A stretch of 32,774 nucleotides of DNA from UBA685 sp049890115 (lineage in GTDB: Bacteria; Pseudomonadota; Alphaproteobacteria; Puniceispirillales; Puniceispirillaceae). The notes below the pieces were generated by a model, which worked only from the letters and a program-made list of their open reading frames with translations, had not been told where the DNA came from and did no database searches. A program made the translations under genes and the position numbers. This document shows, in pieces, positions 22,964-29,884 of the stretch; the first letter of the stretch is position 1, and every line of letters starts with the position of its first letter. The DNA lies in NCBI GenBank assembly GCA_049890115.1, contig JBMHCC010000031.1, positions 1 through 32,774 of the forward strand, written 5' to 3'.

Positions 22964-24940
22964 TTAATGATAGGTGTCTGATTGTGGTTGCCCAATATCT
23001 CTTTGCCCAATATCTCTTTCATTGGCATCTTTGTTATTGGCATAAAATAGTGGCCCACCTGTATGACGCGGAAAGCCAGTGCCAAAAATCATCGCTGCAT
23101 CAATCATATCAGCATCATCAACGTCACCATTGCTAAGCACCTGCTGACAGGCGGCAATCAAAGGCGTTAATAATTGGTTTTGTATGCTTAACATCTCAGC
23201 TTGATCATATTGCGCTCTATTGCGCTCTGCCATTTTATCATGCCACACATAAAGCCCTTGTCCTGATTTACGGCCAAGCTGCCCTTTGGCAATTTTAGCA
23301 TCTAGCATGTCACTGACAGCGTCATCCAAAGCCAAGTGACGCCCCACATCAACACAGACATCAAGCCCGATTTGATCAGCCAGCTCAATCGGCCCCATCG
23401 GCATACCAAAGGCAAGCATCGCCTCATCAATCGCATCTGCTTTTTGACCAGCCATGACAGATGATAGCCCCTTATAGAGATAGGGAAGCAAGGCACGATT
23501 GACGATAAAACCAGCACTATTACGGACTTTTACAGGCATTTTCCCAAGGCTGCCTGCTAGGATCATTAATTTATCAACCATCTCATTTTGCAGCGGATCT
23601 TTATTTTGATAAATCACTTCAATCAAAGGCATAATGGTTGCTGGATTGAAAAAATGCAGCCCGATGAGCCGAGATGGTGTTACCATCTTGGATGCAATCT
23701 CTGTCAGATCAAGAGCAGATGTATTTGTTGCAAAAACCGTATCTTTGCGCATTTTTGGCTCTAACTCACGCCAGATTGACTGTTTTAATGCTAGCTTTTC
23801 AGGCACAGCCTCGATGACCAAATCAATCTCGCTGGCCCTATTATCAGGCAGGCCAGCATGGAAATTTGCTGCTGCCTCTAATGCGTCTTCTTCTGGTAAT
23901 TTGCGCCTGAAATAGCGTTCTGCTTCAGATTTGGCACGTTGCAAGGCCATTTCATCAATATCACTTAGATAGATAATTTTCCCCTTTAATGCCAAAAAGG
24001 TTGCGATATCCGCCCCCATTGTTCCAGCGCCGATCACAAGGATTTGGTCAATATCACAAGTGCCACGCCCTTGTTTTTTAACCTTATCTGTTAGCTGGAA
24101 AACACGGCGCAAACCGTGAGACACATCCCCTAGCATCAGCGCTGGAAAAATAGAAAGCTCGCCTCTTACTAATTCTTCATAATTGCCATCTGCTGCGATG
24201 AAATGATCACATAAGGCGATGAGATGGGGATGATGTTCTGCTGGCTTCGTGCCGATGAGGTCACGGCGTAATGTGGCTGCCACATCTTTAATATCAGCAT
24301 TATCAACAGCTTGCTTTTGGTCTGGCTTGCCTGCTTTCATCAGGGATTTGGCCTCAGCCAGCAAGGTCTCATCTGTTGCCATGCCATCTGCCAGACCACA
24401 ATTCAGGACATCATCAGCTTTTGTCATTGGCTTGCCTGTCGCACAAAGTGAAAGAGCTGTGCTGGTACCAAGCAGGCGGCTAGCTCTGGCTGTGCCAGCA
24501 AAGCCTGGTATCAGACCTAAATTCACCTCTGGAAATCCAGCCATGATTTTATGCGTTGATGAAAAAAGCCGGTAATCACATGCAAGTGCCAATTCCAGCC
24601 CGCCTCCCAGAGCAGGACCATGAACAAACGCAATGGTGGGAAAAGGCAAAGATGACAATGTATCAAGCATAGCCATGGCATGTTCTTGCATTGCCCTGAC
24701 CTCAGATAACGTCGTTAATGACTGAAATGCGGTGATATCAGCACCAAAGACAAAGCCGCTTTGTTTGGCAGAACGCAGGATAAGACCATCTAGATCAGCA
24801 CGCATGGATAATGTTTGAAGGCAATCTGACAGCTCTGTAATCATCACAGGCGACAGGATATTGGCTGATTTGCCTGCCATATCAAGTGCCAAAATGGCAA
24901 TATTATCTTCAAAGCTGAGATGCAGATTTTGTCCTGTCAT
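22964..24940 (-). CDS. Bifunctional enoyl-CoA hydratase / 3-hydroxyacyl-CoA dehydrogenase (FadB/FadJ type)
   Basis: Alpha subunit of fatty-acid beta-oxidation. The crotonase domain (first 190 residues) shows FVFGADITAF and GPALGGGLELALACDYR, which supply the oxyanion hole and the two catalytic glutamates. The NAD-binding domain begins VIGAGTMGADIATFLALKGK, with the catalytic His in IGLHFFNPATIMPLIEV and a C-terminal dimerisation half (NRALLPYLYKG, MGPIELADQIGLDV). At about 658 residues it is shorter than E. coli FadB. The start at 24940 is weakly favoured by GGAAGG upstream; TTG at 24976 is the alternative. The final residues carry a 15-base tandem duplication. The thiolase partner is not in the window. 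Confidence 0.93.
   Translation of the reverse strand: MTGQNLHLSFEDNIAILALDMAGKSANILSPVMITELSDCLQTLSMRADLDGLILRSAKQSGFVFGADITAFQSLTTLSEVRAMQEHAMAMLDTLSSLPFPTIAFVHGPALGGGLELALACDYRLFSSTHKIMAGFPEVNLGLIPGFAGTARASRLLGTSTALSLCATGKPMTKADDVLNCGLADGMATDETLLAEAKSLMKAGKPDQKQAVDNADIKDVAATLRRDLIGTKPAEHHPHLIALCDHFIAADGNYEELVRGELSIFPALMLGDVSHGLRRVFQLTDKVKKQGRGTCDIDQILVIGAGTMGADIATFLALKGKIIYLSDIDEMALQRAKSEAERYFRRKLPEEDALEAAANFHAGLPDNRASEIDLVIEAVPEKLALKQSIWRELEPKMRKDTVFATNTSALDLTEIASKMVTPSRLIGLHFFNPATIMPLIEVIYQNKDPLQNEMVDKLMILAGSLGKMPVKVRNSAGFIVNRALLPYLYKGLSSVMAGQKADAIDEAMLAFGMPMGPIELADQIGLDVCVDVGRHLALDDAVSDMLDAKIAKGQLGRKSGQGLYVWHDKMAERNRAQYDQAEMLSIQNQLLTPLIAACQQVLSNGDVDDADMIDAAMIFGTGFPRHTGGPLFYANNKDANERDIGQRDIGQPQSDTYH
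22988..23017 (-). repeat. 15-base tandem duplication at the 3' end of the beta-oxidation gene
   Basis: TTGCCCAATATCTCT occurs twice in perfect succession (22988-23002 and 23003-23017). It is in frame and doubles RDIGQ near the C-terminus, beyond the last conserved residues, so it is probably neutral and recent. Confidence 0.9.
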
Positions 24941-25049
24941 GCCTGATGTGCCCTTCCCACTAACGCCTATTGTCAAAATCTAGGATCAGTTAGCAAAAAC
25001 AGCAATCAGCAAATAACAACCCGAAACAGAAATTGTGAATAGGGTGATG

Positions 25050-25147
25050 CGCCACCCCTTCAAAAAGAGGGGTCACGCACCGCGCATCAATCAGGCAAGC
25101 AAATATAAAAGGGTACGCCACCCCTTCAAAAAGAGGGGTCACGCACC
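25050..25147 (-). CRISPR. Candidate two-repeat, one-spacer CRISPR-like array
   Basis: Two identical 32-base copies (25050-25081 and 25116-25147) flank a 34-base unique segment (25082-25115), a period of 66 bases, which equals the common 36+30 period of type VI arrays. Each copy folds into a hairpin: ACCCCT/AGGGGT with an 8-base loop, similar in shape to Cas13a repeats, which also carry a CCCC/GGGG stem around an A-rich loop. The array is on the same strand as the HEPN gene, 102 bases after its stop. Against a true array: only two copies are present, and the bases outside the 32 differ but keep outer pairing (GGGT/ACCC in one, GGTG/CACC in the other), which is also expected of a dispersed palindromic repeat. 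No further copy occurs in this window. The leader has only a weak TTGAGA-18-TGAGAT promoter-like match. Confidence 0.42.
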
Positions 25148-25248
25148 CTGAGATCCCGTATCTCATTGAAAATGAAATCAAAATCTCAACCGAATTACCA
25201 CTCATTTTAAAATAAATGAGCAACACAACCATTAGATTAAACCATTTT

Positions 25249-26685
25249 TTACCATTTTGCAAGGTTCTTTTTCACATCTTTATCATAGGCCTGATTAATG
25301 GCTTTCACCCAAATGGCCATTTTATGCCGCAAGCCATGAAAACGCTCACTTCTGGTTGGGACATTTTGCGAACGCAAATCAGCTAGCCTGTTACGGTCTC
25401 TTTGCCGCCAATGTGAACGGGTCAACTGTTTTGTCCAGCGAGGCGCTGTCTTTGGCTTATCTGGATTGTCTTTTTCCTGCCAAATGATTGTCATTTCACC
25501 CCTGCGGCATAGGCGCAATAAATGGTCATATAATAGGTGATATTGTTCCCATGCCTGCTCTGCCGCCAAAAGGGTAAAGAGGGTTGAGAAAACCATATAT
25601 GGCTCTTCTTCAGCCAGAACCAACCTGCCATGGGCGATGTGGTTTCGTATTTGTATCAGATTATCGCAATCTTGGCGATTGGTCTGATAAAGCGGCAATG
25701 ATTTGACATAGGCACTGAAACCCCTTTTTCCGATGGGGTTTGTCTGTTGGCATTTTTCCTCTAGAAACCCGATACGCAATGCCAAGCACAGCCCGACATC
25801 AAGATAGGCTTTATATAATGCCTCACATTCGGGAAAAGATTTTGCGCCAGAGTCCTTTTGCAAGGATCCTAGTAATTCTGGACCTTGCCCAAAATAAGCA
25901 TCTCTGAAATTGCTAAGATTATAGGCTTGCAATGATTGTGTATCAGATAAATAGGACAGATATTTCAGTTTGAATGTTTCAGTATCTTTGTGAAGCCTTA
26001 TACGCCGTTCTTTGCCCATCCCCCCCTTTTTTGTTTTAACTGTGCTAGCATAATTGTATCTGGCAAAGCGTCTTTGTTTTCGACCAGTTTTGATTTTATT
26101 AATGGCTAACTGATTATGTTCTTGCCATTTCGCCTGACCAAGCTTGCCTTGCAACAGCCCAGAAGAGTACGGCAGCAACACACGCCCTAATGTATAAAAC
26201 AGCTTATCTTCTGGCTCTTCGGGATATTTTTCTTTCCGCATACGCTCAGCGTAATGTTCAAAAAAACCCCTATAAGACAACAGAAGGACAATCATCTGCA
26301 GAAATTGGTCAAATTCTTTTAGATCAGACAGACCCTTATCATCGCGCAAGAAATGGAATAATTTTGCTTGCTCATTTTCAGGCAGTTCCTGCAAAATATT
26401 TGTCGAATAGCTCTCTGAAAAATCAAATAAGGCAAAGCTACGATCAGCCAAGCTATAACCATCTTCGGCATTTTTGGCAGGTCTATTTTCTATCAGCTTA
26501 TGAAAGGCTGTGCGACGTGAACGCCGAACTTTTTGGTTTTGTGATCCCAAATACGCAAACAGCATATTTTCAAGATTATGAAGTGACAGCCTGATAAAAT
26601 ATAATAGCAAATGACGCAGCTGATAATCGCTGTCACAATTGGCAAGCAAGTCTGAGGCCTGCTGTGATATCTTTGCATGATTCAT
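25249..26685 (-). CDS. Twin-HEPN ribonuclease, candidate miniature Cas13-like effector
   Basis: A 478-residue protein with two HEPN-like helical regions. HEPN1 (about 20-150) ends with R139-G-F-F-E-H144 in a hydrophobic helix (VLLLSYRGFFEHYAERMR). HEPN2 (about 285-395) contains R347-N-H-I-A-H352 in IQIRNHIAHGRL, the R-N-x3-H form typical of Cas13 and other HEPN RNases. Between them residues 181-241 hold 19 Lys/Arg, suggesting RNA binding, and the C-terminal 75 residues are basic as well. Two HEPN motifs in one chain are the hallmark of Cas13; the size is about half or less of classical subtypes. The repeats at 25050-25147 support this. AbiF-like or other abortive-infection HEPN proteins are the main alternative. 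HEPN nuclease activity: likely; crRNA guidance: unproven. Strong AAAGGGGAGG ribosome site 5 bases before ATG. Confidence 0.72.
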   Translation of the reverse strand: MNHAKISQQASDLLANCDSDYQLRHLLLYFIRLSLHNLENMLFAYLGSQNQKVRRSRRTAFHKLIENRPAKNAEDGYSLADRSFALFDFSESYSTNILQELPENEQAKLFHFLRDDKGLSDLKEFDQFLQMIVLLLSYRGFFEHYAERMRKEKYPEEPEDKLFYTLGRVLLPYSSGLLQGKLGQAKWQEHNQLAINKIKTGRKQRRFARYNYASTVKTKKGGMGKERRIRLHKDTETFKLKYLSYLSDTQSLQAYNLSNFRDAYFGQGPELLGSLQKDSGAKSFPECEALYKAYLDVGLCLALRIGFLEEKCQQTNPIGKRGFSAYVKSLPLYQTNRQDCDNLIQIRNHIAHGRLVLAEEEPYMVFSTLFTLLAAEQAWEQYHLLYDHLLRLCRRGEMTIIWQEKDNPDKPKTAPRWTKQLTRSHWRQRDRNRLADLRSQNVPTRSERFHGLRHKMAIWVKAINQAYDKDVKKNLAKW

Positions 26686-26753
26686 TATGCCCTCCCCTTT
26701 GAACGTGCTATGTCTGTTGTGATTTTCTGCATTAGAATTTTGAGCAAGAGACC

Positions 26754-26782
26754 AGTATAGCAGAAAATGACAATAGTTTAAA
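26754..26782 (-). promoter_or_regulatory. Extended -10 promoter of the twin-HEPN gene
   Basis: On the minus strand TATACT (26759-26754) is preceded by TGC (26762-26760), giving an extended -10, and TTTAAA (26782-26777) lies 17 bases further up. Transcription would start near 26747 and leave a leader of about 60 bases before the strong ribosome site. Confidence 0.6.
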
Positions 26783-26857
26783 TAGATATTTTAATTATTT
26801 TTCTATTTTTTGTTGCATCATTAAGCAGCTCATGACCAAGAGTTGCAGAAAGAAAGA

Positions 26858-27163
26858 ATGATGTTTGATTTACGATTTTCCTTCACAGCCAGCCTATGGC
26901 GGTGGCAATCAGATAAAGCGTCATGGTATTTTGTCACGCTGCCTGTTGAGGATGGCCAGCATATCCGTTTTGCCAAGGGCAAGGGTGCTGGTTTTGGCTC
27001 TGTGCGGGTTCTGGCTCAAATTGGTGATACAAGCTGGAAGACCTCTATTTTCCCTGATAAGAAAAGCGGCTCTTATATTTTGCCTGTGAAAGCAGCGGTG
27101 CGAAACACAGAAGATGTAACGCCTGATACGCCAATCCAAATTATGATTTCAGTGATTAATTAA
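26858..27163 (+). CDS. DUF1905 domain protein
   Basis: A small single-domain protein of about 101 residues matching DUF1905: the order FTASLWRWQSDKASWYFVTLP, GFGSVRVLAQIGDTSWKTSIFPDKKSGSYILPVKAAVR is characteristic. Function is not known for the family; it forms a small beta-barrel and is scattered among bacteria. The ATG at 26858 or 26861 is preferred to a TTG at 26843, with AGAAAG just upstream. It is divergent from the twin-HEPN gene, so the two share a 170-base intergenic region, but no evidence ties it to that system. Confidence 0.82.
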   Translation: MMFDLRFSFTASLWRWQSDKASWYFVTLPVEDGQHIRFAKGKGAGFGSVRVLAQIGDTSWKTSIFPDKKSGSYILPVKAAVRNTEDVTPDTPIQIMISVIN

Positions 27164-27254
27164 ACCATAATCACTATAGCTACTATCTGGCGTCACAGGC
27201 TGAAGCACGAGATAAAAACAAATAGAAGATAAGGCTGATTAATCATTACGATTA

Positions 27255-27344
27255 TGGCGGAGAGACGGGGATTCGAACCCCGGAGGGGCGTTAACCCCAA
27301 CACGCTTTCCAGGCGTGCGCCTTAAACCGCTCGGCCATCTCTCC
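27255..27344 (-). tRNA. tRNA-Ser (anticodon GGA), CCA encoded
   Basis: A 90-base tRNA. The acceptor stem GGAGAGA pairs with TCTCTCC; then come discriminator G and an encoded CCA (27257-27255). The anticodon loop CTGGAAA puts GGA at 27310-27308. There is the long variable arm typical of serine tRNAs (TTGGGGTTAACGCCCC region) and the T-loop GGTTCGAATCC. It reads UCC and UCU codons. The twin-HEPN locus lies on its 3' side, the side used by elements that integrate into tRNA genes, but no duplicated tRNA end is seen. Confidence 0.97.
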
Positions 27345-27454
27345 GTAACAGATGGCTCACACCATAATCAAAGCCATTCACAAAGTCCATAAATTGCAGG
27401 CTATTCATCAAAATATACTTGCCTTATTTTACTGATTATGACCAACATAATGTC

Positions 27455-27817
27455 ATGATTACGCGCGGATTTCAGATTTTTGGTGGCCTCTTAGCCTTAG
27501 TTGCCTTGTGGCTTTTTTGGCGAGATATTAGTGCCAGTGATAGGCCTGCCAAATTGCTTGGCCAGCTATGGTATGAGGCGTCACCTGGCTCATTACAGCT
27601 GACAGAGGCTGTGATTGATCGCTATATCGATCCCTGCGGCCTGTTGACTTTTCTGGGATGTGATACGTTTTTGTGGCATCCAATTATCGCAACATTGCTC
27701 AACTGGCCTGCTGGTCTGGTAATTGGTTTGCTTGCCACTATTATCTTATTGGTAAGCAGCTTCCGTGCCAAGCGCGGGCGCAAATCGGTTCAATCATTGA
27801 GACGTGATGGTCGCTAG
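27455..27817 (+). CDS. Small conserved membrane protein of unknown function
   Basis: About 120 residues with two hydrophobic helices, GFQIFGGLLALVALWLFW near the N-terminus and PAGLVIGLLATIILLVSSF near the C-terminus, joined by about 55 residues (WYEASPGSLQLTEAVIDRYIDP). This pattern recurs in alphaproteobacterial proteins of unknown function. The ATG at 27455 is taken; an upstream TTG at 27419 would add 12 residues, and neither has a clear ribosome site. The tail is Arg/Lys-rich, probably cytoplasmic. It is convergent with lepA, 12 bases apart. Confidence 0.65.
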   Translation: MITRGFQIFGGLLALVALWLFWRDISASDRPAKLLGQLWYEASPGSLQLTEAVIDRYIDPCGLLTFLGCDTFLWHPIIATLLNWPAGLVIGLLATIILLVSSFRAKRGRKSVQSLRRDGR

Positions 27818-27829
27818 TAGCGCATTGGT

Positions 27830-29632
27830 TTAGTTATCACCCATCTGAAGTGCCTTAAAGAAAGCATCTTGCGGGATATCAACCTTGCCAAATTGGCGCA
27901 TACGCTTTTTGCCTTCTTTTTGTTTTTCCAGCAATTTACGCTTTCGAGACACATCACCGCCATAACATTTTGCGGTTACATCTTTACGCAAAGCAGAAAT
28001 GGTTTCACGTGCTATCACCTTGCCGCCAATCGCTGCCTGAAGGGCAATTTTAAACATCTGGCGCGGCACTAAATCTTTTAATCTTGTGCAGATGGCACGG
28101 CCACGACTTTCAGATTGTTCGCGGTGAACGATCATTGATAGCGCATCAACAGGATCGCCATTAACCAAAATTGAGACTTTGACCAAATCACCAGTGACAT
28201 ATTGATCCATCTGATAATCAAAAGACGCATAGCCTTTCGTGACAGATTTCAGCCTGTCATAAAAATCAAATACGACCTCATTCAAAGGCAGACGATACAC
28301 CACCATGGCACGGCTGCCAGCATAGGTTAGGTCAATCTGCTCACCACGGCGTTCTGTGCATAAGGTCAAAACAGCACCAAGATAATCATCAGGCGTCATA
28401 ATGGTGGCTTTGATCCAAGGCTCTTCAATATGGTCAATGCGGGTAACCTCTGGCATATCTGCTGGGTTATGCATCTCTATGGTTGACCCATCTGTCATAT
28501 GCAGATGATAGACCACAGATGGCGCTGTTGAGATCAGCTCAAGGTTAAATTCGCGTGCCAGACGCTCTCTGATGACTTCCATGTGAAGCAAGCCTAGAAA
28601 GCCACAACGGAAACCGAAACCTAACGCTGCTGAGGTTTCAGCTTCAAAAGAAAATGAGCTGTCATTGAGTGATAATTTTTCCAATGCCTCACGCAAGGCT
28701 GGAAATTCAGCTGTATCAATCGGGAACATACCGCAAAACACAACTGGCACAGATGGCTTAAAACCTGGCAATGCCGTATCACATGGTTTGCGATCATCAG
28801 TAATGGTATCACCAACCTTGGCATCAGATACGGTTTTAACACCAGCATTAATGAACCCAACCTCACCAGGGCCAAGCGCATCAACAGCTTCAGGCTTTGG
28901 GCAGAACACACCAACACGTTCAATCGTATGAACCGCACCACTTGCCATCATGCGTATTTTCATACCTTTTTTCAAAACACCATCTTTAACGCGCACCAAA
29001 GTCATCACGCCAAGATAGGGATCATACCAGCTATCAACCAGCAAGGCCTTTAACGGGGCAGCCTCATCACCTTGTGGTGATGGCAATGTTTTCACAACAG
29101 CTTCCAGAACATCAGGTATTCCCATGCCTGTTTTGGCAGATACCGCTATTGCATCAGACGCATCAAGGCCAATAACATCTTCAACCTGGCCTTTGACACG
29201 ATCTGGATCTGCTGCTGGTAAATCCATTTTATTCAACACTGTGACAAGCTCATGATCAGCTTCTATCGCCTGATAGACATTTGCCAATGTTTGCGCCTCA
29301 ACACCTTGAGAGGCATCCACGACCAACAAAGACCCTTCACATGCTGAAAGAGAACGTGATACCTCATAACCAAAATCAACATGGCCTGGTGTATCCATCA
29401 GATTCAGCACATAGGTATCACCATCTTGTGCTGTATAATTCAGGCGCACGGTCTGCGCCTTGATGGTAATCCCTCTTTCACGCTCAATATCCATATTATC
29501 AAGCACCTGATCAGACATTTCACGATCAGCCAGGCCGCCACAATATTGGATAAGCCTATCAGCGATTGTGGACTTGCCATGATCAATATGGGCAACGATA
29601 GAAAAATTACGTATGTTCTGCAAATCTGTCAT
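27830..29632 (-). CDS. lepA: Elongation factor 4 (back-translocating GTPase LepA)
   Basis: Ribosome-bound GTPase that acts in initiation and on stalled ribosomes. G1 is AHIDHGKST (14-22), G2 includes RERGITIKAQTVRL, G3 DTPGHVDF and G4 NKMDLP. The LepA-specific C-terminal domain is visible (RRKLLEKQKEGKKRMRQFGKVDIPQDAFFKAL). At 600 residues it is full-length and the closest relatives are ordinary bacterial LepA. Gap of about 250 bases to the divergent leuA contains nothing I can identify. Confidence 0.97.
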   Translation of the reverse strand: MTDLQNIRNFSIVAHIDHGKSTIADRLIQYCGGLADREMSDQVLDNMDIERERGITIKAQTVRLNYTAQDGDTYVLNLMDTPGHVDFGYEVSRSLSACEGSLLVVDASQGVEAQTLANVYQAIEADHELVTVLNKMDLPAADPDRVKGQVEDVIGLDASDAIAVSAKTGMGIPDVLEAVVKTLPSPQGDEAAPLKALLVDSWYDPYLGVMTLVRVKDGVLKKGMKIRMMASGAVHTIERVGVFCPKPEAVDALGPGEVGFINAGVKTVSDAKVGDTITDDRKPCDTALPGFKPSVPVVFCGMFPIDTAEFPALREALEKLSLNDSSFSFEAETSAALGFGFRCGFLGLLHMEVIRERLAREFNLELISTAPSVVYHLHMTDGSTIEMHNPADMPEVTRIDHIEEPWIKATIMTPDDYLGAVLTLCTERRGEQIDLTYAGSRAMVVYRLPLNEVVFDFYDRLKSVTKGYASFDYQMDQYVTGDLVKVSILVNGDPVDALSMIVHREQSESRGRAICTRLKDLVPRQMFKIALQAAIGGKVIARETISALRKDVTAKCYGGDVSRKRKLLEKQKEGKKRMRQFGKVDIPQDAFFKALQMGDN

Positions 29633-29884
29633 GGATACTTATGTACTCTGTTTGGCTGTGATTGACCAGTCCCAAAGATAGGGTGTTTGCTTGCTATTTC
29701 ACCTCAAAAACAGCCTTTTCCACCCTATGCAAGATATCTTTACCTGCTATGGTCAGAGCAAACAGCAAAAACAGAGCTTTTGATCAGATGCAAACAGGCT
29801 GGAAGTTTAGACTTTTCTCTGTTACAACCAACATTGTCATAATAAAATGACAAGAGATTCCCATTTAGGACGTATGATAAGACC

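Noticed and set aside
24990..25262. A 90-codon minus-strand reading frame spanning the repeats
   Set aside because: It encodes the same ten-residue string twice because it runs through the 32-base repeats, has no ribosome site and is rich in Cys and Phe as noncoding frames often are.
25249..26685. Two further R-x4-H strings in the twin-HEPN protein (R57/H62 and R445/H450)
   Set aside because: They lie in strongly basic, non-hydrophobic stretches rather than in HEPN-like helices, so they are probably chance matches.
24977..27254. Integrated element using tRNA-Ser as attachment site
   Set aside because: No copy of the tRNA 3' end is found in the interval and there is no integrase or phage gene.
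29633..29884. Leucine leader peptide/attenuator upstream of leuA
   Set aside because: No short frame with clustered Leu codons and no terminator hairpin is seen in this gap.
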